This document shows, piece after piece, positions 23,926-36,267 of a stretch of DNA of 64,000 nt. This DNA comes from Hordeum vulgare subsp. vulgare. Its lineage: Eukaryota; Streptophyta; Magnoliopsida; Poales; Poaceae. Position numbers and translations under genes: made by a program. The notes under the pieces are model-generated. The model saw only the letters and a list, made by a program, of their open reading frames with translations. It was not told the DNA's origin and did no database searches. Numbering within the stretch: position 1 is the first letter of the stretch; each line of letters starts with the position of its first letter. The stretch lies in NCBI RefSeq assembly GCF_904849725.1, contig NC_058522.1, forward strand, positions 335,921,029 through 335,985,028. Reading direction: 5' to 3'.

Positions 23926-25366
23926 TGTTGGGGAACGTCGCATGGGAAACAAAAATTTTCCTACGCGCACGAAGACCTATCATGGTGATGTCCATCTACG
24001 AGAGGGGATTTATGATCTACGTACCCTTGCAGATCGCACAGCAGAAGCGTTAGTGAACGCGGTTGATGTAGTGGAACGTCCTCACGTCCCTCGATCCGCC
24101 CCGCGAACCGTCCCGCGATCCGTCCCACGATCTAGTGCCGAACGGACGGCACCTCCGCATTCAGCACACGTACAGCTCGACAATGATCTCGGCCTTCTTG
24201 ATCCAGCAAGAGAGACGGAGAGGTAGATGAGTTCTCTGGCAGCATGACGGTGCTCCGGAGGTTGGTGGTGATCTGATCTCGGCAGGGCTCCGCCCGAGCT
24301 CCGCAGAAACGCGATCTAGAGGAAAAATCGTGGAGGTATGTGGTCGGGCTGCCGTGGCAAAGTTGTCTCAAATCAGCCCTAAAACCTCCGTATATATAGG
24401 TGGGAGAGGAGGGGCCTTGCCTTGAGGCTCAAGGAGCCCCAAGGGGGTCGGCCGAGCCAAGGGGGGGAAGTCCTCCCCTTCCAAACCGAATCCAACTAGG
24501 TTTGGAAGGTGGAGTCCTTCTCTCCTTTCCCACCTCCCCTTTTTTTCCTTTCTCTTTGATTTCTTATCCTTTGGCGCGTAGGGCCTTCTTGGGCTGTCCC
24601 ACCAGCCCACCAAGGGCTGGTGCACCACCCCCAAGGCCTATGGGCTTCCCCGGGGTGGGTTGCCCCCACCCAGTGAACACCCGGAACCCATTCGTCATTC
24701 CCGGTACATTCCTGGTAACTCTGAAAACCTTCCGGTAATCAAATGAGGTCATCCTATATATCAATCTTCGTTTCCGAACCATTTCGGAAACCCTCGTGAC
24801 GTCCGTGATCTCATCCGGGATTCCGAACAACATTCGGTAACCAACCATATAACTCAAATACGCATAAAACAACGTCGAACCTTAAGTGTGCAGACCCTGC
24901 GGGTTCGAGAACCATGTAGACATGACCCGAGTGACTCCTCGGTCAATATCCAATAGCGGGACCTGGATGCCCATATTGGATCCCACATATTCTACGAAGA
25001 TCTTATCGTTTGAACCTCAGTGCCAAGGATTCATATAATCCCGTATGTCATTCCCTTTGTCCTTCGGTATGTTACTTGCCCGAGATTCGATCGTCAGTAT
25101 CCGTATACCTATTTTAATCTCGTTTACCGGCAAGTCTCTTTACTCGTTCTGTAATAGAAGATCCCGCAACTTACACTAAGTCATATTTCTTGCAAGGCTT
25201 GTGTGTGATGTTGTATTACCGAGTGGGCCTCGAGATACCTCTCCGTCACACGGAGTGAAAAATCCTAGTCTTGATCCATACTAACTCAACGAACACCTTC
25301 GGAGATACCTGTAGAGCATCTTTATAGTCCCCCAGTTACGTTGCGACGCTTAATACACACAAAGCA
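23926..25366 (-). repeat. 5' LTR of B, first segment (split by A)
   Basis: From TGTTGGGGAACG to ...CACACAAAGCA, where A is inserted. It continues at 34289. Together the segments give about 1.82 kb, equal to the 3' LTR of B. Confidence 0.9.
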
Positions 25367-27184
25367 TGTTGGAATTATGCCCTAGAGGCAATAATAAATA
25401 TAGTTATTATTATAATTCCTGTATCAAGATAATCGTTTATTATCCCTGCTATAATTGTGTTGAATGAAGACTCACTTACATGTGTGGATACATAGACAAA
25501 ACACTGTCCCTAGCAAGCCTCTAGTTGGCTAGCCAGTTGATCAAAGATAGTCAGTGTCTTCTGATTATGAACAAGGTGTTGTTGCTTGATAACTGGATCA
25601 TGTCATTAGGAGAATCACGTGATGGACTAGACCCAAACTAATAGACGTAGCATGTTGATCGTGTCATTTTGTTGCTTCTGTTTTTCTTCGTGTCAAGTAT
25701 TTGTTCCTATGACCATGAGATCATATAACTCACTAACACCGGAGGAATACTTTGTGTGTATCAAACGTCACAACGTAACTGGGTGACTATAAAGATACTC
25801 TACAGGTATCTCCGAAGGTGTTCGTTGAGTTAGTATGGATCAAGACTGGGATTTGTCACTCCATGTGACGGAGAGGTATCTCGGGGCCCACTCGGTAATA
25901 CAACATCACACACAAGCCTTGCAAGCAATGTGACTTAGTGTAAGTTGCGGGATCTTGTATTACAGAACGAGTAAAGAGACTTGCCGGTAAACGAGATTGA
26001 AATAGGTATGCGGATACTGACGATCGAATCTCGGGCAAGTAACATAACGAAGGACTAAGGGAATGACATACGGGATTATATGAATCCTTGGCACTGAGGT
26101 TCAAACGATAAGATCTTCGCAGAATATGTAGTATCCAATATGGGCATCCAGGTCCCGCTATTGGATATTGACCGAGGAGTCTCTCGGGTCATGTCTACAT
26201 AGTTCTCGAACCCGCAGGGTCTGCACACTTAAGGTTCGACGTTGTTTTATGTGTATTTGAGTTATATGGTTGGTTACCGAATGTTGTTCGGAGTCTCGGA
26301 TGAGATCACGGACGTCACGAGGGTTTCCGGAATGGTCCAGAAACGAAGATTGATATATAGGATGACCTCATTTGATTACCGGAAGGTTTTCGGAGTTACC
26401 GGGAATGTACCGGGAATGACGAATGGGTTCCGGAGTTCACCGGGCGGGAACCCACCCCGGGGAAGCCCATAGGCCTTGGGGGTGGCACACCAGCCCTTAG
26501 TGGGCTGTTGGGACAGCCCAAGAAGGCCCTATGCTCCATAGGAAGAAAATCAAAGAGAAAAGAAAAAAAAGGAGGAGGTGGGAAAGGGAAGAAGGACTCC
26601 ACCTTCCAAACCAAGTTGGATTCGGTTTGGAAGGGGAGACCTTCCCCCCTTGGCTCGACCGAAACCCTTAGGGGTCCTTGGACCCCAAGGCAAGGCTCCC
26701 CCTCTTCCCCCTATATATACGGAGGTTTTAGGGCTGATTTGAGACGACTTTTCCACGGCAGCCCGACCACACACCTCCACGGTTTTTCCTCTAGATCGCG
26801 TTTCTGCGGAGCTCGGGCGGAGCCCTGCTGAGACAAGATCATCACCAACCTCCGGAGTACCGTCATGCTGGCGGAGAACTCTTCTACCTCTCCGTGTCTC
26901 TTGCTGGATCAAGAAGGCCGAGATCATCGTCGAGCTGTACGTGTACAGAACGCGGAGGTGCCGTCCGTTCGGCACTAGATCGTGGGACTGATCGCGGGAC
27001 AGTTCGCGGGGCGGATCGAGGGACGTGAGGACGTTCCACTACATCAACCGCATTCACTAATGCTTCTGCTGTACGGTCTACAAGGGTACATAGATCACAC
27101 ATCCCCTCTCGTAGATGGACATCACCATGATAGGTCTTCGTGCGCGTAGGAAATTTTTTGTTTCCCATGCGACGTTCCCCAACA
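25367..27184 (+). repeat. 5' LTR of A
   Basis: TGTTGGAATTATGCCCTAGA to GCGACGTTCCCCAACA. It contains a TATA-like CTATATATACGGAGG at 26711-26725, the likely start region of the genomic RNA. Frames such as 26242-26472, 26508-26831 and the minus-strand 26884-27330 lie in LTR DNA and recur in every copy. Confidence 0.95.
26711..26719 (+). promoter_or_regulatory. TATA box in the LTR of A
   Basis: CTATATATA before CGGAGGTTTTAGGGC; the same box is in the 3' LTR at about 33810-33818. BARE-1 is known to have more than one TATA-type promoter in its LTR; a weaker GATATATAGGATG lies near 26351. Confidence 0.55.
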
Positions 27185-28439
27185 GTGGCATCATGAGCTA
27201 GGTTCATGCGTAGATGTCTTCTCGAGTAGAACACAAAAGTTTTTGTGGGCAGTGATGTGTGTTTTGCTGCCCTCCTTAGTCTTTTCTTGATTCTGCGGTA
27301 TTGTTGGATCGAAGTGGCTCGGACCGACATTACTCGTACGCTTACGAGAGACTGGTTTCATCGCGACGAGTAACTCTGTTGCTCAAAGATGACTGGCAAG
27401 TGTCAGTTTCTCCAACTTTAGTTGAATCGGATTTGACCGAGGAGGTCCTTGGATGAGGTTAAATAGCAACTCATATATCTCCGTTGTGGTGTTTGCGTAA
27501 GTAAGATGCGATCCTACTAGATACCCATGGTCACCACGTAAAACATGCAACAACAAAATTAGAGGACGTCTAACTTGTTTTTGCAGGGTATGCTTTTGAT
27601 GTGATATGGCCAACCATGTGATGTGATATATTGGATGTATGAGATGATCATGTTGTAATAGATAATATCGACTTGCACGTCGATGGTACGGCAACCGGCA
27701 GGAGCCATAGGGTTGTCTTTATACTAATGTTTGTGCTTGCAGATGCGTTTACTATTTTGCTAGGATGTAGCTTTAGTAGTAATAGCATGAGTAGCACTAC
27801 AACCCCGATGGCGACACGTTGATGGAGATCATGGTGTGGCGCCGGTGACAAGAAGATCGTGCCGGTGCTTTGGTGATGGAGATCAAGGAGCACGTGATGA
27901 TGGCCATATCATGTCACTTATGAATTGCATGTGATGTTAATCCTTTTATGCACCTTATTTTGCTTAGAACGACGGTAGCATTATGAGGTGATCTCTCACT
28001 AAAATTTCAAGACGAAATTGTGTTCTCCCCGACTGTGCACCGTTGCTACAGTTCGTCGTTTCGAGACACCACGTGTTGATCGGGTGTGATAGACTCAACG
28101 TTCACATACAACGGGTGCAAAACAGTTGCGCACGCGGAACACTCTGGTTAAGCTTGACGAGCCTAGCATGTGCAGACATGGCCTTGGAACACATGAGACC
28201 GAAAGGTCGATCATGAATCATATAGATGATATGATTAGCATAGGGATGCTTACCACTGAAACTATACTCAACTCACGTGATGATCGGACTTGAGCTAGTG
28301 TAAGTGGATCATGAACCACTCTAATGACTAGAGAGATGTAGTTTTTGAGTGGGAGTTTAGCGAATAATTTGGTTAAGTTAAACTCTAATTATCTTGAACA
28401 TAGTCTAAGTCCACTTTGAATATATTTGTGTTGTAGATC
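27185..28439 (+). other. Element A leader with PBS
   Basis: GTGGCATCATGAGC at 27185 lies at the tRNA-Met primer position. The ~1.25-kb leader runs to the gag ATG at 28440. It carries the antisense frame 27648-27893 discussed under findings. No other gene is visible. Confidence 0.75.
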
Positions 28440-31400
28440 ATGGCTCACGCGACAGTGACCCTGAATTTTAATACGTTCCTAGAGGAAGCTAAGTTGAAAG
28501 ATGATGGAAGCAACTTTGTAGACTGGGCTCGTAATCTTAAGCTAATCTTACAAGCTGGGAAGAAGGATTATGTCCTTAATGCTGCGCTAGGAGATGAACC
28601 ACCCGCTACGGCTGATCAGGATGTTAAGAACACTTGGTTAGCAGGTAAGGAGGACTACTCAGTAGTTCAATGTGCAGTCTTGTATGGCTTAGAACCGGGA
28701 CTTCAACGACGCTTTGAGCGTCATGGAGCATTTGAGATGTTCCCGGAGTTGAAGTTTATCTTTCAGAAGAACGCCCGGATCGAGAGGTATGAGACCTCTG
28801 ATAAATTCTATGCTTGCAAGATGGAGGAGAACTCGTCTGTCAGTGAACATGTGCTCAAAATGTGTGGGTACTCAAACCGTCTAGCTGAGCTGGGGATTGA
28901 ACTCCCGCAAGAGGCTATCACTGATAGAATCCTTCAATCACTGCCGCCAAGCTATAAAGGCTTTGTGTTGAACTACAACATGCAAGGGATGAACAAGTCA
29001 CCCGGCGAGTTGTTTGCGATGCTGAAAGTCGCAGAGTCTGAACTCCATAAAGAACATCAAGTGTTGATGGTGAATTACACCACTAGTTTCAAGAGAAACG
29101 GCAAAGTCAAGAAGGGTAAATCAAATAAGAGCGGCAAGCCTGTTGCCAATCCAATGAAGAAACCCAAAGCTGGACCTAAGCCTGACACAGAGTGTTACTA
29201 TTGCAATGGTATGGGTCACTGGAAGCGCAATTGCCCCAAGTATCTAGCTGATAAGAAGGCGGCCAAAGAAAAATCAGGTATATTCGATATACATGTTATT
29301 GATGTGTACTTAACCGGCTCTCGTAGTAGTTCCTGGGTATTCGATACCGGTTCTGTTGCTCATATTTGCAACTCGAAACAGGAACTGCGGAATAGACGAA
29401 GGCTAGCGAAAGATGAAGTGACGATGCGCGTAGGAAATGGTTCCAAGGTTGATGCAATCGCCGTCGGCACAGTTTCACTTCAGTTACCATCAGGATTAGT
29501 TATGAACTTGAATCACTGTTATTTAGTGCCTGCGTTGAGCATGAACATTATATCTGGATCTTGTTTATTGCGAGACGGTTACTCTTTTAAGTCAGAGAAT
29601 AATGGTTGTTCTATTTCTATGAGTAACATATTTTATGGTCATGCACCCAATGTGAGAGGATTGTTCATATTGAATCTTGATAGCGATACACACATACATA
29701 ACATTGAGACCAAAAGAGTTAGAGTTAACAATGATAGCGCCATATTTTTGTGGCACTGCCGCTTAGGTCATATTGGTGTAAAGCGCATGAAGAAACTCCA
29801 TGCCGATGGACTTTTGGAGTCACTACACTTTGATTCACTTGACACGTGCGAACCATGCCTCATGGGCAAGATGACTAAAACTCCGTTCTCCGGAACAATG
29901 GAGCGTGCAAGTGACTTGTTGGAAATCATACATACCGATGTGTGTGGTCCGATGAGCGTAGAGGCACGCGGCGGATATCGTTATTTTCTCACCTTCACTG
30001 ACGATTTGAGTAGATATGGTTATGTCTACTTAATGAAGCACAAGTCTGAAACATTTGAAAAGTTCAAGCAATTTCAGAGTGAAGTTGAAAATCATCGTAA
30101 CAAGAAGATCATGTTCCTACGGTCTGATCGTGGGGGTGAATATCTGAGTTTCGAGTTTGGTGCTCACTTAAGACAATGTGGAATTCTTTCACAGTTGACA
30201 CCGCCTGGAACACCACAGCGTAATGGTGTGTCCGAACGTCGTAATCGTACTTTATTAGAGATGGTGCGATCTATGATGTCTCTTACCGATTTGCCGTTAT
30301 CATTTTGGGGTTATGCATTAGAAACAGCTGCATTCACTTTAAATAGGGCACCGTCAAAATCCGTTGAGACGACACCATATGAACTGTGGTATGGCAAAAA
30401 GCCAAAGTTGTCGTTTCTTAAAGTTTGGGGATGTGATGCTTATGTCAAAAAGCTTCAGCCTGAAAAGCTGGAACCCAAAGCGGAAAAGTGCATCTTCATA
30501 GGTTACCCAAAAGAGACAGTTGGGTACACCTTCTATCTCAAATCCGAGGGCAAAGTGTTTGTTGCTAAAAACGGAGCTTTTCTCGAGAAGGAGTTTCTCT
30601 CGAGAGAATTGAGTGGGAGGAAGATACAACTTGACGAGGTTGTCGAACCTCTCATCCCTCTGGATGGTGGCGCAGGGCAAGGGGAAACCTCTGTCGTTGC
30701 GACGCCGGTTGAGGAGGAAGTTAATGATGATGATCATGAAACTCCGGTTCAAGTTTCTGTCGAACCACACAGGTCGACGAGACCACGTGCTGCTCCAGAG
30801 TGGTACGGTAATCCCGTCTTATCAATCATGTTGTTGGACAACAATGAACCTGAAAATTATGAAGAAGCAATGGTGGGCCCAGATTCCAACAAATGGCTAG
30901 AAGCCATGAAGTCCGAGATAGGATCCATGTATGAGAACAAAGTATGGACTTTGGAAGTACTGCTTGAGGGCCGCAAGGCTATTCAGAACAAATGGATCTT
31001 TAAGAGGAAGACGGACGCTGACTGCAATGTGACCGTTTATAAAGCTCGACTTGTGGCAAAGGGTTTTTCACAAGTTCAAGGAGTTGACTACGATGAGACA
31101 TTCTCACCCGTAGCGATGCTTAAGTCCGTCAGAATCATGTTAGCAATAGCTGCATTTTTCGATTATGAAATCTGGCAGATGGATGTCAAAACAGCGTTCC
31201 TTAACAGTTTCCTTAAGGAAGAATTGTATATGATGCAACCCGAAGGTTTTGTTGATCCTAAGAATGCTAACAAGGTGTGCAAGCTCCAGCGATCCATTTA
31301 TGGACTGGTGCAAGCATCTCGGAGTTGGAACAAACGCTTTGATAAGGTGATCAATGCTTTTGGGTTTATACGAGTGGTTGGAGAATCTTGTATTTACGAG

Positions 31401-32420
31401 AAAGTGAGTGGGAGCTCTGTGGCGTTTCTAATATTATATGTGGATGACATATTGCTGATTGGAAACAACGTAGAGTTTTTGGAGAGCATAAAGGATTACT
31501 TGAATAAAAGTTTCTCTATGAAGGACCTAGGATACGCTACTTACATTCTAGGCATTAAGATCTACAGGGATAGATCAAAACGCCTGATAGGACTTTCACA
31601 AAGCACATACCTTGATAAAGTTTTGAAGAGGTTCAAAATGGAGCAGTCCAAGAAAGGGTTCTTGCCAGTTTTACAAGGTACGAGATTGAGTAAGACTCAG
31701 TGCCCAGCAACTGATGAGGATAGAGAGCATATGCGCACCGTCCCCTATGCTTCAGCCATAGGTTCTATCATGTATGCAATGTTGTGCACTAGACCGGACG
31801 TTAGCCTGGCCATAAGTATGGCAGGTAGGTTCCAGAGTAATCCAGGAGTGGATCACTAGACGGCGGTCAAGAATATCCTGAAGTACTTGAAAAGGACTAA
31901 GGAGATGTTTCTCGTGTATGGAGGTGACGAAGAGCTCGCCGTAAAAGGTTACGTCGACGCAAGCTTTGACACAGATCCGCACGACTCTAAGTCGCAAACC
32001 GGATACGTATTTATTCTTAATGGGGGTGCGGTAAGCTGGTGCAGTTCCAAGCAAAGCGTCGTAGCATATTCTACATGTGAAGCGGAGTACATGGCTGCCT
32101 CGGAGGGGGCTAAGGAGGGTGTCTGGATGAAGCAATTCATGACGGATCTTGGAGTGGTGCCAAGCGCACTGAATCCAATAACCTTGTTCTATGACAACAC
32201 GGGTGCCATTGCCTTAGCAAATGAACCACGGTTTCACAAGAAGTCCAGACACATCAAACGACGCTTCAACCTCATCCACGACTACGTCGAAGGGGAGGAC
32301 GTAAATATATGCAAAGTGCACACGGATCTGAATGTAGCAGACCCGCTGACTAAACCTCTTCCACGGGCAAAGCATGATCAACACCAGAACTGTATGGGTG
32401 TTAGATTTATTACAATGTAA
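28440..32420 (+). pseudogene. gag-pol: Element A gag-pol polyprotein, one premature stop
   Basis: A single ~1326-codon frame encodes capsid, protease, integrase, RT and RNase H of a Copia element. The ATG at 28440 (MAHATVTLNFNTF) is the BARE-1-type gag start. Gag core about residues 1-220; CCHC knuckle CYYCNGMGHWKRNC about 251-264; protease VFDTGSVAH about 300; pre-integrase LWHCRLGHIG about 437; integrase with TDVCGP, RSDRGGEYL and the catalytic Glu in NGVSERRNR (about 495-600); RT with MDVKTAFLN (about 914) and YVDDILLIG (about 1000); RNase H with DASFDTDP, CEAEYMAAS and RHIKRRFNLI. A TAG at 31857-31859 replaces the Trp of GVDHW (TGG in C), nine codons before the frame resumes. The RNase H is cut off, so this copy is probably inactive; up to the RT it looks functional. 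Confidence 0.93.
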
Positions 32421-32461
32421 TTCGCATGATGATGTGAGGGCTAGATTATTGACTCTAGTGC

Positions 32462-32472
32462 AAGTGGGAGAT
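32462..32472 (+). other. Polypurine tract of A
   Basis: AAGTGGGAGAT directly before the 3' LTR, the plus-strand primer site. The same sequence precedes the 3' LTRs of B, C and D. Confidence 0.8.
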
Positions 32473-34283
32473 TGTTGGAATTATGCCCTAGAGGAAATAA
32501 TAAATATAGTTATTATTATAATTCATGTATCAAGATAATTGTTTATTATCCATGCTATAATTGTATTGAATGAAGACTCATTTACATGTGTGGATACATA
32601 GACAAAACACTGTCCCTAGCAAGCCTCTAGTTGGCTAGCCAGTTGATCAAAGATAGTCAGTGTCTTCTGATTATGAACAAGGTGTTGTTGCTTGATAACT
32701 GGATCACGTCATTAGGAGAATCACGTGATGGACTAGACCCAAACTAATAGACGTAGCATGTTGATCGTGTCATTTTGTTGCTACAGTTTTTCTGCGTGTC
32801 AAGTATTAGTTCCTATGACCATGAGATCATATAACTCACTAACACCGGAGGAATACTTTGTGTGTATCAAACGTTGCAACGTAACTGGGTGACTATAAAG
32901 ATACTCTACAGGTATCTCTCAAGGTGTTCGTTGAGTTAGTATGGATCAAGACTGGGATTTGTCACTCCATGTGACGGAGAGGTATCTCGGGGCCCACTCG
33001 GTAATACAACATCACACACAAGCCTTGCAAGCAATGTGACTTAGTGTAAGTTGCGGGATCTTGTATTACGGAACGAGTAAAGAGACTTGCCGGTAAACGA
33101 GATTGAAATAGGTAAGCGAATACTGACGATCGAATCTCGGGCAAGTAACATACCGAAGGACAAAGGGAATGACATACGGGATTATATGAATCCTTGGCAC
33201 TGAGGTTCAAATGATAAGATCCTCGTAGAATATGTAGGATCCAATATGGGCATCCAGATCCCGCTATTGGATATTGACCGAGGAGTCTCTCGGGTCATGT
33301 CTACATAGTTCTCGAACCCGCAGGGTCTGCACACTTAAGGTTCGACGTTGTTTTATGTGTATTTGAGTTATATGGTTGGTTACCAAATGTTGTTCGGAGT
33401 CCCTGATGAGATCACGGACGTCACGAGGGTTTCCGGAATGGTCCAGAAACGAAGATTGATATATAGGATGACCTCATTTGATAACCGGAAGGTTTTCGGA
33501 GTTACCGGGAATGACGAATGGGTTCCAGGAGTTCACCGGGGGGGCAACCCACCCCGGGGAAGCCCATAGGCCATGGGGGTGGCACACCAGCCCTTAGTGG
33601 GCTGGTGGGATAGCCCAAGAAGGCCCTATGCGCCATAGGAAGAAAATCAAAGAGAAAAGAAAAAAAAAAGGAGGAGGTGGGAAAGGGAAGAAGGACTCCA
33701 CCTTCCAAACCAAGTTGGATTCGGTTTGGAAGGGGAGACCTTCCCCCCTTGGCTCGGCCGAAACCCTTAGGGGTCCTTGGACCCCAAGGCAAGGCTCACC
33801 CTCTTCCCCCTATATATACGGAGGTTTTAGGGCTGATTTGAGACGACTTTTCCACGGCAGCCCGACCACATACCTCCACGGTTTTTCCTCTAGATCGCGT
33901 TTCTGCGGAGCTCGGGCGGAGCCCTGCTGAGACAAGATCATCACCAACCTCCGGAGTGCCGTCACGCTGCCGGAGAACTCTTCTACCTCCCTGTCTCTCT
34001 TGCTGGATCAAGAATGCCGAGATCATCGTCGAAATGTACGTGTACTGAACGCGGAGGTGCCGTCTGTTCGGCACTAGATCGTGGGACTGATCGCGGGACA
34101 GTTCGCGGGGCAGATCGAGGGACGTTTGGACGTTCCACTACATCAACCGCGTTCACTAACGCTTCTGCTGTACGGTCTACAAGGGTACATAGATCACACA
34201 TCCCCTCTCGTAGATGGACATCACCATGATAGGTCTTCATGCGCGTAGGAAAATTTTTGTTTCCCATGCGACGTTCCCCAACA
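32473..34283 (+). repeat. 3' LTR of A
   Basis: TGTTGGAATTATGCCC to GACGTTCCCCAACA, length 1811 bp, followed by TSD AAGCA. Confidence 0.95.
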
Positions 34284-34665
34284 AAGCATTCCTCCGGTGT
34301 CAGTGAGTTATATGATCTCATGGTCACAGGAACAAATACTTGACACGCAGAAAACAGTAGCAACAAAATGACACGATCAACATGCTACGTCTATTAGTTT
34401 GGGTCTAGTCCATCACATGATTCTCCTAATGATGTGATCCCGTTATCAAGTGACAACAGTTGCCTATGGTCAGGAAACCTTGACCATCTCTGATCAACGA
34501 GCTAGTCAACTAGAGGCTTACTAGGGACAGTGTTTTGTCTATGTATCCACACATGCACTGTGTTTCCAATCAATACAATTATAGCATGGATAATAAATGA
34601 TTATCATGAACAAAGAAATATAATAATAACTAATTTATTATTGCCTCTAGGGCATATTTCCAATA
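34284..34665 (-). repeat. 5' LTR of B, second segment, with TSD of A
   Basis: It begins with the duplicated AAGCA (34284-34288), then TTCCTCCGGTGTCAGTGAG, and ends TATTTCCAATA. It is followed by GTTTC, the TSD of B. Confidence 0.9.
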
Positions 34666-36267
34666 GTTTCATCAAGTGGACATAACCATATCTATTCAAA
34701 TCGTCAGTGAAGGTGAGAAAATAACGATATCCGCCGCGTGCCTCCACTCTCATCGGACCACACACATCGGTATGTATGATTTCAAACAACTCACTTGCAC
34801 GCTCCATTGTTCTGGAGAACGGAGTTTTAGTCATCTTGCCCATGAGGCATGGTTCGCACGTGTCAATTGAATCAAAGTCAAGTGACTCCAAAAGTCCATC
34901 GGTATGGACTTTCTTCATGCGCTTTACACCAATATGACCTAAGCGGCAATGCCATAAAAACATGGCACTATCATTGTTAACTCTAACTCTTTTGGTCTCA
35001 ATGTTATGTATATGTGTATTATTCCTATCAAGATTCAATATGAACAATCCTCTCACATTGGGTGCATGACCATAAATGATATTACTCATAGAAATAGAAC
35101 AACAATTATTCTCTGACTTAAACGAGTAACCGTCTCGCAATAAACAAGATCCAGATATAATGTTCATGCTTAACGCATGCACTAAATAACAATTATTTAA
35201 GTTCATAACTAATTGTGATGGTAACTGAAGTGAAACTGTGCCGACGGCGATTGCATCAACCTTGGAACCATTTCCCACGCGCATCGTCACTTCATCCTTC
35301 GCCAGCCTTCGCTTATTCTGCAGTTCCTGTTTCGAGTTGCAAATATGAGCAACAGAACCGGTATCGAATACTCAGGCACTACTATGAGAGCTGGTTAAGT
35401 ACACATCAATAACATGTATATCAAATATACCTGATTTTTCTTTGGCCGCCTTCTTCACAGCCAGATACTTGGGGCAGTTGCGCTTCCAGTGACCCATACC
35501 CTTGCAATAATAGCACTCCGTTTCAGGCTTAGGTGCAGCTTTGGGTTTCTTCGTCGGATTGGCAATAGGCTTGCCGCTCTTCTTTGAACTACCCTTCTTT
35601 CCTTTGCCGTTTCTCTTCAAACTAGTGTTCTTATTCACCATCAACACTTGATGCCCTTTACGGAGTTCTGACTCTGCAACTATCACCATCGCGAACAACT
35701 CGCCGGGTGACTTGTTCATCCCTTGCATGTTGTAGTTCAACACAAAGCCCTTATAGCTTGGTGGCAGTGATTGAAGAATTCTGTCAGTGATAGCCTCTTG
35801 CGGGAGTTCAATCCCCAGCTCAGCTAGACGGTTTGAGTACCCAGACATTTTGAGCACATGTTCAGTGACAAACGAATTCTCCTCCATCTTGCAAGCATAG
35901 AATTTATCGGAGGTCTCATACCTCTCAATCCGGGCGTTCTTCTGAAAGGTAAACTTCAACTCTTGGAACATATCATATGCTCCATGATGCTCAAAGCAAC
36001 GTTGAAGTCCCGGCTCTAAGCCATACAAGACTGCACATTGAACTCCTGAGTAGTCCTCCTTACGTGTTAACAAGCGTTCTTAACATCTTGGTCAGCCGTA
36101 GCAGGTGGTTCATCTCCTAGTGCAGGATTAAGGACATAATCCTTCTTTCCAGCTTGCAGGAGCAACTTAAGATTACGAGCCCAGTCTACAAAGTTTCTTC
36201 CATCATCTTTCAACTTAGCTTTCTCTAGGAACGTATTAAAATTCAGGGTGACTGTCGCGTGAGCCAT
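34666..36267 (-). pseudogene. gag-pol: Element C gag, protease and integrase start
   Basis: It starts with MAHATVTLNFNTFLEKAKLK as in A. A one-base deletion near 36065 shifts the frame after QDVKNA; the correct frame resumes at 36073 and runs through the gag core and the CCHC knuckle CYYCKGMGHWKRNC. A TGA (35372-35374) replaces the Trp just before VFDTGSVAH of the protease; the frame then stays open through LWHCRLGHIGVKRMKK and TDVCGPM of the integrase to YGYVHLMK, where B is inserted. There are only two early lesions plus the insertion, so C was a fairly intact BARE-1-type element when it arrived. Confidence 0.9.

Larger units (their letters stand above)
25367..34283 (+). mobile_element. BARE-1/Angela-type Copia element A, nearly intact
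   Basis: Complete 8.9-kb element: 5' LTR 25367-27184, PBS, leader, gag-pol 28440-32420, polypurine tract, 3' LTR 32473-34283. TSD AAGCA at 25362-25366 and 34284-34288. The two LTRs differ at six of the first 120 bases by eye, so it is not a very recent insertion. Confidence 0.95.
17126..34665 (-). mobile_element. BARE-like non-autonomous element B (hosts A)
   Basis: Minus strand: 3' LTR 17126-18954, internal 18955-23925, 5' LTR 23926-25366 continued at 34289-34665. A 5-bp TSD, GTTTC, is at 17121-17125 and 34666-34670, inside the integrase codons of C. The outer end reads CCAATA instead of CCAACA. The internal region is decayed throughout although B is younger than C. Confidence 0.92.

Noticed and set aside
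23780..24226. 148-residue + frame (and its equivalents at 17106, 26884, 33983)
   Set aside because: Recurs in every BARE LTR/leader because the DNA is repeated; rich in PRSAPRTVPR from short LTR repeats. No evidence of a product.
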